Below are positions 34,196 to 42,118 of a DNA stretch of 64,000 nucleotides, piece by piece (position 1 is the first letter of the stretch; every line of letters starts with the position of its first letter). Origin of the DNA: an uncultured Corynebacterium sp. (GTDB lineage Bacteria; Actinomycetota; Actinomycetes; Mycobacteriales; Mycobacteriaceae); the NCBI RefSeq assembly GCF_943914615.1, contig NZ_CALUCS010000002.1, positions 106,848-170,847 on the forward strand, in the 5' to 3' direction. The position numbers were made by a program, and so were the translations under genes. The notes below the pieces were generated by a model that was not told the origin of the DNA, made no database searches, and worked only from the letters and a program-made list of their open reading frames with translations.

Positions 34196-34867
34196 ATGAG
34201 CACTTCAGTATCTTGCCCCTGCGATCGCTACTACGACGGCCTCTGTACTGCCGTGGCTACGTGCGAACGCGGGATTGTCACCACCCCGACGGCTGAAGTG
34301 ACCGCTCCAGCCGAGCGCGCCGAGCTCCCCGAAAGCGCCGAGCTCGCCGAGAACATAGCCGCCGACATCGATGAGAATCACGGCGAGAGCCTCAACCGCC
34401 TCCGCGCGGCTGTCCTCGGTGCCAACGACGGCATCGTCTCCACCGCCGCGGTTCTCGTCGGCGTGGCCGGTGCGACCAGCAACCCCCAGACCATCGCCAT
34501 GTCCGGACTGGCCGCCGTCATCGGCGGCGCCGTATCCATGGCGCTCGGCGAGTACGTCTCCGTTTCCTCGCAGCGAGATTCCGAGCGCGCCATGGGCATG
34601 AGCCAACTAGTGAACCCATGGTCGGCGGGCATCGCATCCTTCATTTCCTTCATCTTGGGTGCCGCACTGCCGTTTGCCGCCGCCCTGTTTGCCCCCGTCG
34701 CCGTAATCTTCGGCGTGACCTTCATAGCCTTGGCGCTCACTGGCGCCCTGTCGGCTCACCTCAGTAATGTACCGAAGACCCGCGCGGTGCTACGCATCGT
34801 TATCGGTGGCATGGCGGCCCTGGCGGTCACCTTCGCCGTCGGCTCCGTATTCGGAGCGGCGATATAG
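34196..34867 (+). CDS. VIT/CCC1-family iron/manganese transporter lacking the metal-binding insert
   Basis: 223 residues with five expected transmembrane helices. The first helix motif LRAAVLGANDGIVSTAAVLVG and GGAVSMALGEYVSVSSQRDSE are classic for this family. Normally 60-70 Glu-rich residues follow, a cytosolic metal-binding domain; here SERAMGMSQLVNPWSAG joins helix 2 directly to helix 3. The N-terminus has an odd Cys-containing stretch (SCPCDRYYDGLC) and an acidic Ala/Glu segment. GATACT six bases before the ATG suggests a leaderless start. A strong terminator follows. Confidence 0.88.
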   Translation: MSTSVSCPCDRYYDGLCTAVATCERGIVTTPTAEVTAPAERAELPESAELAENIAADIDENHGESLNRLRAAVLGANDGIVSTAAVLVGVAGATSNPQTIAMSGLAAVIGGAVSMALGEYVSVSSQRDSERAMGMSQLVNPWSAGIASFISFILGAALPFAAALFAPVAVIFGVTFIALALTGALSAHLSNVPKTRAVLRIVIGGMAALAVTFAVGSVFGAAI

Positions 34868-34882
34868 CCCACCTCCTCCCCC

Positions 34883-34942
34883 AATAGCGCTACAGCTCCC
34901 CAGCTAAATTCCTTGTAGATTCGGGTGCTGTAGCGCTATTTT
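34883..34942 (+). terminator. Terminator after the VIT gene
   Basis: AATAGCGCTACAGC (34883-34896) and GCTGTAGCGCTATT (34927-34940) form a perfect 14-bp stem with a 30-base loop, followed by TT. Confidence 0.8.
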
Positions 34943-34973
34943 GCCGCGCCACCGCAGCACACCGCGAAGGAAA

Positions 34974-34989
34974 TTGACGAAATCGTCAA
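34974..34989. promoter_or_regulatory. Inverted repeat TTGACGA-AA-TCGTCAA before the ABC operon
   Basis: Seven-base arms with a two-base gap, 73 bases before the start of the ATPase gene. A second, weaker repeat GTCT-N8-AGAC lies just downstream. Symmetry and position suit a repressor site for the two-gene operon, but the regulator is not encoded beside it. Confidence 0.5.
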
Positions 34990-35061
34990 AATCTACAAAA
35001 ATGTCCAGGGTGTCTGTTGAAATAGACCGAGCTTCCCTACCCACAGAAATCAGGTAAAGCC

Positions 35062-35886
35062 ATGTCTTCCCTAGCAGTAGAAGCCCAGGATCTCGAGCTA
35101 AAAGGTGACGAGGGCCAAGTATTTGGCCCTCTTTCTTTCGCTATCCCCAACCAGGGTCTAACCAACCTGCTTGGCAAGGGTGGCTCCGGCCGCACAGCCC
35201 TTGCTCTGGTTCTTTCTGGCCGGATGAAACCCACCGGCGGCTCGCTGAGTGTTCTCGGCGAATCCAAGCCAAAGCCGATCCGCTCCCGCGTAGCCATCGC
35301 GGGCGTGGAGCAGATCGACTTGCTGGAGCGTTCCGTCACGGTCCAGGACGTGCTCACCGAGTCTTTGTCCTGGTCGAAGCCGTGGTTCATGCCGATGCGC
35401 AAGGCCACCCAAGAGGATCTGGAGCGCTTCTGCAGCTACGTCTACGGCGACCGCGACCTGCCTCCGCTGGATGCCTACATCTCCCAGCTGGACAACCTGG
35501 ACAAGATCATGCTGCGCATCAGCCTTGCCCTGTCGCCCGCTGACAACAAGCCCGTCGAGCTGCTGATCATGGACGACATCGAGCAGGTGCACGAGAACGA
35601 CGACCGTGCAATTCTGTTGCAGGTGCTAGAGCGCCTATCGCAGGACATTCCTGTGATCGTGAACTCGTCGAACCCCATTGTCGGCCCTGTGGAGCCCCAC
35701 AAGGTTATTGAAATTGACGCCAACGCTGGCCACGCGCACCCGATTCATACGGGACTGCGCGAATACCCTGACCCGGCGGAAGTCGAATCAGACCAATACG
35801 ACCCTGAGCTGGACGACCCAGAACTCGATGATCTGGATCTCCCCGAAAACCACAACACCACCGCAGAGCAGAAGGAGAACCGTTAA
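35062..35886 (+). CDS. ABC-type ATPase, degenerate, partner of YhgE/Pip protein
   Basis: 274 residues. Walker A is clear (LLGKGGSGRTAL, residues 36-47) and Walker B reads LLIMDD, with Asp in place of the usual catalytic Glu. The LSGGQ signature is not recognisable; the matching region reads ISQLDNLDKIMLRISLAL. The C-terminus is a long acidic tail. The stop overlaps the start of the next gene by one base (TAATG), so it surely works with that membrane protein. Such pairs are sometimes annotated as ABC-2 exporters. Weak or altered ATP hydrolysis is possible. Confidence 0.75.
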   Translation: MSSLAVEAQDLELKGDEGQVFGPLSFAIPNQGLTNLLGKGGSGRTALALVLSGRMKPTGGSLSVLGESKPKPIRSRVAIAGVEQIDLLERSVTVQDVLTESLSWSKPWFMPMRKATQEDLERFCSYVYGDRDLPPLDAYISQLDNLDKIMLRISLALSPADNKPVELLIMDDIEQVHENDDRAILLQVLERLSQDIPVIVNSSNPIVGPVEPHKVIEIDANAGHAHPIHTGLREYPDPAEVESDQYDPELDDPELDDLDLPENHNTTAEQKENR

Positions 35887-38018
35887 TGCTTGCCGGTTTC
35901 AAACTCAACAGCGAAATCCGTAGTTTCAAGCGCAACCGGCTCACCCGAGCTGCACTTGTCATCCTCGTGCTCATGCCGCTGCTGTACTCCGCCCTCTACC
36001 TTTGGGCTTTCTGGAACCCCTTCGGGAACCTGAACAGCCTGCCTGTCGCACTGGTTAACAGTGACAAGGGAACCAACGTTGAGGGCGAGGAACTGCGCGC
36101 CGGCGACACGGTAATCGAAGGATTAAAGGACAACGACCAGATCAGCTGGATCGAAACGGATGCTGAAGATGCCCGCAAGGGCGTGGAATCCGGCCAATAC
36201 TACTTCTCCCTCGAACTGCCGGAAAACTTCTCCGAAGCGGTGGCTTCCCCCACTTCCGATAACCCGGAGAAAGCCAACCTCATCAGCACTTACAACGACG
36301 CGAACGGCTACCTGTCCACCATGATCGGCCAGAACGTTATGCGTGAGGTCATCAGCGTGGTGGGCGACAAGATCAGTGCAGAGGCTGTGGACAAGGTCCT
36401 CGTCGGCGTCGTGGACGCCGGCTCCGGCATGCAGAAGGCGGCCATCGGCGCAGGCAAGCTGGCCGACGGCACCGCCGAACTGAAGGACGGGTCTATCCAA
36501 TTGGACGACGGCGCCAACAAGCTCGCCGACGGCCTGGCCACCGCCAAGGATGGCTCCGGCAAGCTGCGCAAGGGCGCAACCGATCTAGACGACGGACTAG
36601 TCCAACTCCACGACGGCTCGGGCAAACTAGCCGACGGCACTGACGAGCTCGCCACGAAGGTGAACTCTGCGGCCGACAAGATCAACGGCAAGGCTGGAAA
36701 GCTCAACGAGCTGGAAGATGGCGTCAACAAACTCGGCGACGGGGCAAGCCGCGTCAACGACGGTGTGCAGAAGCTCAACACCCAACTCGGTGGCGTAACC
36801 AAGGCCCAGGGCGACCACGCGGCAAACCTGCGTGGACTCTCCCGCGACCTGCGCGGCACCGGCGTGCCCGCCGCCATCACCGCAGCCGACGAGCTGGACA
36901 AGGTCGCCTTCGCCCTGGAAACGCAGGGCCTCGGCCCGAAATCGCAGAACGCATCGGATCTGAAGCGCCTGGCTGACGGCAGCGCACAGCTGTCCTACCA
37001 GCTCAACGACCCGAATGCGCTGCTGCGCAACGGCGTGACCGAGCTGAAGGGCCTGCCGGGCCAGTTCAAGCAGCTGCAGGACGGCGTGAACAAGCTCAAC
37101 GACGGTGCGCAGACGCTCGACGAGAAGATGGGCGAAGCCTCCGACGGCGCAGGCAAGCTGAAGGACGGCGTGATCAAGCTGGACGACGGCAACACCAAGC
37201 TCAAGGACGGTGCGGACAAGCTCACCGAGGGCACCGGCAAGGCCAAGGACGGCACCGCCAAGCTGGATGACGGCGCCTCCGAGCTGCACACCAAGCTCTC
37301 CGATGGCTCCAAGCAGGTTCCGAAGTGGAACGAGGGCCAGCGCCTGGCCACCGCCTCCACCATCGGTGGACCGGTGGATCTGAAGAGCGATAACGATTCC
37401 GGCACCCACACCTTCGGCGCCGGCATGGCACCGTTCTTCTTCAGTATGGCGCTGTTCATCGGCGGCATCATGGTCTACGTGATGATCAAGCCGCTGCAGG
37501 CCCGCACCGTCAACTCTGGTGTGCACTCCTGGCGTGCGGCACTCTCCGGCTTCCTGCCGACCGGCCTACTCGCCATCGGCCAGGCAGCCGTCGTGGTCGG
37601 CGTGACCGTCTGGGGCGTGGGCATGGACGTCGATAACCTGCCGGGTCTATTCCTCTTCGCAGCCCTCGTGGCGATGGTGTGGATGCTGATGAACCAAATG
37701 TTCATCGCGTTCCTCGGACCTGGACCAGGCCGCGTGACAGCCCTAGCGGTGCTCATGTTGATGATCGTCGCCTCGGGAGGCCTCTATCCCGTCGAGACTC
37801 AAAACAAGTTCTTCCAATTCCTGCACCCGTTCGACCCAATGACGTACACAGTCAACGGCTTCAGGCAGCTGATCTACGGCTTCTACGACGAACGCCTGCC
37901 GATCGCAGTGGGAGTGCTGTTCCTCGTCGGCCTCGGCTGCTTCCTGGTCACTACGCTATCGGCCCGCAGCCAGCAAACGTGGACCATGAAGCGACTGCAC
38001 CCAGTGCTGAACGCTTAA
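35886..38018 (+). CDS. YhgE/Pip-domain membrane protein with long repeat-rich extracytoplasmic region
   Basis: 710 residues. One transmembrane helix near the N-terminus (about 22-42) is followed by a large outside domain, then five helices near the C-terminus with GPGPGRVTALAVLMLM and the Pip-type YPVETQNKFFQFLHPF motif. The outside part (about 190-480) is built of seven-residue repeats, with KLADG, KLKDG and QLDDG recurring, likely a long coiled coil or beta-solenoid-like stalk. Relatives include phage-infection protein Pip and ESX-linked YueB. It is coupled to the ATPase just upstream. A role in export of a peptide, toxin or envelope lipid is plausible, none proven. Confidence 0.85.
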   Translation: MLAGFKLNSEIRSFKRNRLTRAALVILVLMPLLYSALYLWAFWNPFGNLNSLPVALVNSDKGTNVEGEELRAGDTVIEGLKDNDQISWIETDAEDARKGVESGQYYFSLELPENFSEAVASPTSDNPEKANLISTYNDANGYLSTMIGQNVMREVISVVGDKISAEAVDKVLVGVVDAGSGMQKAAIGAGKLADGTAELKDGSIQLDDGANKLADGLATAKDGSGKLRKGATDLDDGLVQLHDGSGKLADGTDELATKVNSAADKINGKAGKLNELEDGVNKLGDGASRVNDGVQKLNTQLGGVTKAQGDHAANLRGLSRDLRGTGVPAAITAADELDKVAFALETQGLGPKSQNASDLKRLADGSAQLSYQLNDPNALLRNGVTELKGLPGQFKQLQDGVNKLNDGAQTLDEKMGEASDGAGKLKDGVIKLDDGNTKLKDGADKLTEGTGKAKDGTAKLDDGASELHTKLSDGSKQVPKWNEGQRLATASTIGGPVDLKSDNDSGTHTFGAGMAPFFFSMALFIGGIMVYVMIKPLQARTVNSGVHSWRAALSGFLPTGLLAIGQAAVVVGVTVWGVGMDVDNLPGLFLFAALVAMVWMLMNQMFIAFLGPGPGRVTALAVLMLMIVASGGLYPVETQNKFFQFLHPFDPMTYTVNGFRQLIYGFYDERLPIAVGVLFLVGLGCFLVTTLSARSQQTWTMKRLHPVLNA

Positions 38019-38040
38019 GGTTCGGTGGGACGAGGGGGCG

Positions 38041-38652
38041 TCACAAAACCTTCTCGGCACCCTCGACCCCCACCAACAAATCCGGGTTGATCTTCTGCCC
38101 CGCGCGCAGGGTAGAGATCGACCCGTTGGATTCCAGAATCATGCACGCGACCTCGCTAAAGTCGCGCACCCCCGCCTTGCGCGCAGCCGTAGCGATCGCG
38201 GTCTCGGTGATGTGGTTGCGCTGCAGAGTCTCCTCCAGCAGCTCACCATGGGCAATAAGTACCGTCGGCGGCGGGTTAATGGTGCGGCGCAAGGCCACGA
38301 CGTCCTCCACGACGCCGAAGAGAGCCTCCATGCCCATGAGGGTAAGCAGGCCGATCACGCCCGCGGCCAATGACGGCGGATGGCCCAGAACAGCACGGCC
38401 CGCGACGGCGCCGAACATAAAAATAACGACGGCATCAAAGCCGCCCAGCGGGCTGAGGATACGCTGCCCAAACAGCCGCACCGCCACCAGGAAGGTCAAA
38501 TAGATACCCACGGCGGCGACCATGACCACCGGGATGCGCCACAAATCAATGCCGAGCTGTTCCTTCAGCACCGGCCCCCACCCCTGCGGCGGGGTCAAAT
38601 CCGCCGCGCTTATCGCAACCGTCGTGAGTGTTTCATGCATCCCGCCAAACAT
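38041..38652 (-). CDS. DUF421 (YetF-type) membrane protein
   Basis: 203 residues. Three transmembrane helices (about 35-115) are followed by a cytosolic domain. Typical segments are RLFGQRILSPLGGFDAVVIFMFGAVAGRAVL and a second region with HGELLEETLQRNHIT and FSEVACMILESNGSIS. Bacillus members are spore or stress proteins of unknown biochemical role. The start may be at 38652 or at the internal Met at 38640. It converges on the Pip-type gene. Confidence 0.85.
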   Translation of the reverse strand: MFGGMHETLTTVAISAADLTPPQGWGPVLKEQLGIDLWRIPVVMVAAVGIYLTFLVAVRLFGQRILSPLGGFDAVVIFMFGAVAGRAVLGHPPSLAAGVIGLLTLMGMEALFGVVEDVVALRRTINPPPTVLIAHGELLEETLQRNHITETAIATAARKAGVRDFSEVACMILESNGSISTLRAGQKINPDLLVGVEGAEKVL

Positions 38653-38700
38653 GGATACTCATTGTACGCCCAGGTAGAGGGCACGGCGCACCGGGCGCGT

Positions 38701-38721
38701 GGTGCGTGGTGCGTGGTGCGT
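38701..38721. repeat. Heptanucleotide repeat (GGTGCGT)x3
   Basis: Three perfect copies and a fourth altered copy between DUF421 and the YkvI-like gene. Prone to slippage; no gene is affected. Confidence 0.8.
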
Positions 38722-38748
38722 AGTGCGGACCCGTGGCGCGCGGGTGCG

Positions 38749-39993
38749 CTACTTTTCGAGCTCCTCGTCAGGGATCTCGCTCTTCACCTCATCGGTGATG
38801 GTCCGGTGAAGTTCCTTGTCCTCGATGTTGGACTCGCCGACCAGCTTGCGCAGCTCCCGGCGATCCTCATCGGTGTACTCCTCCTCGTCGTGCTCGCGGG
38901 CGTGGGCGAGCTCGTGGATGCGGTCGCGGCGCTTGGACTCTGCGAAGATGCGGGCGCGGGAGCGGAGCCACCAGGCGATCATCACGATGATCATCACCAG
39001 GCCGATGTAGCCGATGACCGGGTAGACGTAGGTCATGAGGGTATCGAAGCCCACGAAGCTGATGCCGTAACCAATGAGCGTCACCACGACGAACACCGGG
39101 CGGAAGGACTTGTCGGTGCTGGCGGTCAGGCGCTTACCCAGCGCGTAGAACATGCCGATCGCGGTGTTGAAGATCATGAAGAAGATGATGATCGCCATGA
39201 CCACGCCCAGCACCGGGCTGATGTCGTCCATCATCGCAAGCATCGGCACGTCGCTGCCCTGGACGGTCTCGATGTTCAGGTACAGGGTGATTGCGGCGAT
39301 GATCAGCATGACGGTGTACAGCACGCCACCCATCAGGCCGCCCATGCCGGCCTCCTTCGGGGAGGCGTAGTTACCGCCGATCACCAGGGACATGGAAACA
39401 CCCAGCAGCAGCGCCAGGCCGTTGTAGTTCAGGGCGGAGACGAACCACGGGGAAACCGGCGACTCTTCCGCCATCGCGATCTCGCTCAGGTGCGAAGTGT
39501 CGGAGGGCATGTTGATCATCGTGTACACGAAGGCGAAGACCACGGCGATGATGATCAGCGGGGTCAGCGCACCGATGACCTGGCTGACCTTCTCCACGTC
39601 CAGCATTCCGGCGGCCAGCACCACGCCCGTCATTAACAGCGCGCCCGCCCAGGCGGGAAGGCCGAACTGTTGCTCCAGGTTGGAGCCCGCGCCGGCGAGC
39701 ATCACGAAACCAACGGCGAACAGGGTGATCGTCACGGAGACATCCAAGAACCGCGAGACGATGGGGTGCGCGACGTTGCGGAACACCATGCGGTGCTCGT
39801 CGGCCAGGAAGTAGCTGCCGACCTGCAGGATCACGCTACCTGCGAGGGCCATGACGATGCCGGCCAACACCGCGCCCCAAATGCCGTTGAGGCCGAAGGA
39901 AATGAAGTATTGGATCACTTCTTGGCCGGTGGCGAAGCCCGCGCCGACGGTCAGCCCGACGAAGGCCATGGCGATAGAGAATGTTCTCTTCAC
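38749..39993 (-). CDS. YkvI-like membrane protein (APC/LeuT-fold transporter relative)
   Basis: 414 residues with about ten transmembrane helices. The N-terminal GLTVGAGFATGQEVIQYFISFG is the hallmark of YkvI proteins and contains the unwound first helix expected of LeuT-type folds. Other conserved parts are GALTPLIIIA and SLVIGGNYASPKEAG. The last 80 residues are a charged cytosolic tail (KRRDRIHELAHARE and further). No substrate is known with confidence; amino acids are a common guess. It is transcribed alone. Confidence 0.8.
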   Translation of the reverse strand: MKRTFSIAMAFVGLTVGAGFATGQEVIQYFISFGLNGIWGAVLAGIVMALAGSVILQVGSYFLADEHRMVFRNVAHPIVSRFLDVSVTITLFAVGFVMLAGAGSNLEQQFGLPAWAGALLMTGVVLAAGMLDVEKVSQVIGALTPLIIIAVVFAFVYTMINMPSDTSHLSEIAMAEESPVSPWFVSALNYNGLALLLGVSMSLVIGGNYASPKEAGMGGLMGGVLYTVMLIIAAITLYLNIETVQGSDVPMLAMMDDISPVLGVVMAIIIFFMIFNTAIGMFYALGKRLTASTDKSFRPVFVVVTLIGYGISFVGFDTLMTYVYPVIGYIGLVMIIVMIAWWLRSRARIFAESKRRDRIHELAHAREHDEEEYTDEDRRELRKLVGESNIEDKELHRTITDEVKSEIPDEELEK

Positions 39994-40101
39994 GCTGAAG
40001 AAACTCCTTCACGAAAAATTAGAAAAGCAAATTATGCGGTTTTGTCCGAACTATGACTGTACTCCGTCGGCTTCCCTACAGCGCTTCCGCTTGGGGCGCG
40101 C

Positions 40102-40163
40102 CACAACTCATGCGCCACGCGCCCCGCGCGCACGTCACAACTCGCGCGCCACGCGCCCCGCGC
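40102..40163. repeat. Direct repeat across the 3' end of the kinase-like gene
   Basis: CACAACTC followed by GCGCCACGCGCCCCGCGC occurs at 40102 and again at 40136, offset 34 bases. The second copy covers the stop codon and last residues of the minus-strand gene. Confidence 0.7.
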
Positions 40164-40977
40164 CCGCGACGGCCTCCCCGACATAACCACCGCCGAACAC
40201 CGCCGCGTGCAGCCACAGCAGGTGCTGCTGATGCAGATCCACGCTCTGCGCACCCGTCCCCCAGCCATCCACGTGCGGGCTGGCCTCGAAATACGCGCCC
40301 TCGATACTGCTCAGGTGCGGCGCGCCGAAGAGCCGCAGCGCCGCCAGGTCCGCGCGCGGATGGCCGCCATGCGCGCTCGGGTCGATAAGGATTGCCCCTT
40401 CTTTATTTCTTGACGCCACCTTCCCCCACAGCACATTCCCCGCCCACAGATCGCCGTGGATACGGGCCGGAGGTGTGCCGTCGTCCAGCTGCCCGGCGCG
40501 CAGGGCCTCCAGCAGCCAGGAGACCTCGGCGGGAACGTCCGCGATGGCGCTCCCGGCACCAGTCCCCGGAGCAGACTGCGAGGCACCGGCTGCCGAAGTT
40601 CCACCGAAGACCCGCGCAACCAGCGGAGACAAGCACACGTCCGCGTAGAACTCTCCCCAGCTTTCGAAGGGTTTCAGGGGAAGCTCCAAGAGGTTGTCGT
40701 TAGGGCCTTGAAATCCGGACTCCCCCGTCGGCGAGAACCCGAAATGGGGCGCCCCCGCAGCATGCGTGGCCGCCAGCTTTCGGCCGAAGTCTTCGGCCAT
40801 GGCGCGTGTGGGCGTCATCGGCTCTACCCGATCGATCCCCAACCCACGAGCATCGTGCTTGTGAACAGAAACAACCGGGGCGCCGCCCGGGGCTTCGGCG
40901 AGCCAGCGCAGGCCCGCAACCTCCCAAGCGCCGGGGCGGCCGGGGTTAGCTTTCCAATAAATGTCAGAAGTAGCCAT
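40135..40977 (-). CDS. Fructosamine-kinase/aminoglycoside-phosphotransferase-like protein
   Basis: 280 residues. The catalytic loop reads RIHGDLWAGNVLW and the metal-binding segment LIDPSAHGGHPRADLAALRLFG, the fructosamine-3-kinase (FN3K) pattern. These enzymes phosphorylate sugars attached to amines, repairing glycated proteins or metabolites. The N-terminal nucleotide-binding lobe is short but shows the GLRWLAEAPGG region seen in bacterial FN3K homologues. An Ala/Gly/Ser insertion (SAAGASQSAPGTGAGSA) lies near residues 128-144. The 3' end carries a short direct repeat. Confidence 0.85.
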   Translation of the reverse strand: MATSDIYWKANPGRPGAWEVAGLRWLAEAPGGAPVVSVHKHDARGLGIDRVEPMTPTRAMAEDFGRKLAATHAAGAPHFGFSPTGESGFQGPNDNLLELPLKPFESWGEFYADVCLSPLVARVFGGTSAAGASQSAPGTGAGSAIADVPAEVSWLLEALRAGQLDDGTPPARIHGDLWAGNVLWGKVASRNKEGAILIDPSAHGGHPRADLAALRLFGAPHLSSIEGAYFEASPHVDGWGTGAQSVDLHQQHLLWLHAAVFGGGYVGEAVAGAGRVAREL

Positions 40978-41107
40978 GCCCCCAGTGTTACAGCGTTACG
41001 GCTTCGGCGTTACAGCATTGCGGTGGCAGCAGGCCGGCGAGCGCCTGAAAGCCCAGGACAATCGGCCTACACTGGGAAGTGAAGGATGTCGAACCGGAAG
41101 GAGCATC

Positions 41108-41584
41108 ATGAAGATCGTAGACAACGGACCAGAGGCCAATGTCTTTGACCTTGAAACCGCCACCCGAGAGAACACCAACTACCGCACCACCGCCTGGACG
41201 GGCAAGTACCTGCAGGTGACCCTCATGTCCATCGCCCCCGGCGATTCCATCGGCCTGGAGGTACACCACGATACCGACCAGTTCCTGCGCCTGGACGCAG
41301 GTGTGGGCAAGTGCATCATGGGACCGGACAAGGACAACATGACCATCCAGCAGGAAGTTTCCGACGGCTGGGCCGTGCAGGTTCCGGCTGGTATGTGGCA
41401 CGACATCATCAACACCGGTGACGAACCGATGCAGGTGTACGCGGTCTACGCGCCGAGCCACCACGCTAAGGGCATCGTGCAGGAGACCGCCGAGCAGGCG
41501 GAGAAGGACGAGGAGTCCGGCAAGGACGTTCCGCCGGAGTGGACCGTTCAGCCTCCGAAGCAGCAGGCCGACGAGCACGCCTAA
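41108..41584 (+). CDS. Single-domain cupin protein
   Basis: 158 residues from an ATG with GGAAGGAG five bases upstream. The cupin motifs are GLEVHHDTDQFLRLDAG (metal-binding His residues and the hydrophobic strand) and VPAGMWHDIINTG. After the barrel comes a hydrophilic tail rich in Glu, Gln and Pro. Proteins of this kind bind a metal and may act as isomerases or oxygenases; the substrate is unknown. The gene is monocistronic, with a good terminator behind it. Confidence 0.87.
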   Translation: MKIVDNGPEANVFDLETATRENTNYRTTAWTGKYLQVTLMSIAPGDSIGLEVHHDTDQFLRLDAGVGKCIMGPDKDNMTIQQEVSDGWAVQVPAGMWHDIINTGDEPMQVYAVYAPSHHAKGIVQETAEQAEKDEESGKDVPPEWTVQPPKQQADEHA

Positions 41585-41604
41585 AGCTGGGTTGAGCCGT
41601 CGAC

Positions 41605-41639
41605 AGTGGCACCCCTACGCGGGGCGCCACTTTTCTTTT
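41605..41639 (+). terminator. Terminator after the cupin gene
   Basis: GTGGC-A-CCCC pairs with GGGG-C-GCCAC around TACGC, with an A/C mismatch, followed by TTTTCTTTT. Confidence 0.85.
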
Positions 41640-41807
41640 GCCCTGCGCCGTGTGGCATCCACCGCGCGGCTTTCACCGTGCGACCTCCACCTGGCGGCAT
41701 GCACCACGCAGCCTCCGCCGCATCACCTCCGCCGCCCCCAAACCACTCACACCCCACGCGCCACTATGGCCCCACAGGCACCACGGCCGCGAGCGGGCTA
41801 CAGCGCC

Positions 41808-41922
41808 AATGTCCCAAATCTTCCACTTTCACCAAAAAGCACACTTGCAGCCCAATAGTCATGATTGCCTGACCTGCACAAATAGATTTGTTATAAAAAC
41901 AGAGTGGAAGATTTGGGACATC
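41808..41922 (-). repeat. Palindromic intergenic element, copy E (115 bp, divergent)
   Basis: Ends AATGTC and GACATC with arms ATGTCCCAAATCTTCCACT (about 20 of 22 paired). GCAGGTCA is on the minus strand (41870-41877), 45 bases from the end instead of 55. The arms are unlike those of other copies. Confidence 0.75.
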
Positions 41923-42005
41923 ACCCCCTGGCGCCACGCGCCCATACCCCCCCCCGAACTACACGCCCAACCCCCGGCATGTCACACGTCGCGATCTCGG
42001 TACGT

Positions 42006-42031
42006 TAGCATGTGAAACTAAACAGCGTTCA
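42006..42031 (+). promoter_or_regulatory. bioB promoter with BioQ-like operator
   Basis: TAGCAT at 42006-42011 is a good -10 box. TAAAC-AGC-GTTCA at 42019-42031 matches the operators at 28615 and 28694 with one change and covers the expected transcription start. Two further GTTCAAG half-sites follow downstream. Confidence 0.7.
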
Positions 42032-42118
42032 AGAATGGCGTTCAAGCCTAACGCTCAAGACTGATACGCCCCCATAACTTGCACGAGAAGTTTCACGACA
42101 GCTTTGAGGAGACCGACG

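Larger units (their letters stand above)
41585..42118. other. Intergenic region between the cupin gene and bioB
   Basis: About 530 bases. It contains the cupin terminator, GC-rich degenerate repeats (41640-41780), the palindromic element copy E (41808-41922) and the bioB promoter with a BioQ-like operator. No gene seen. Confidence 0.7.
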
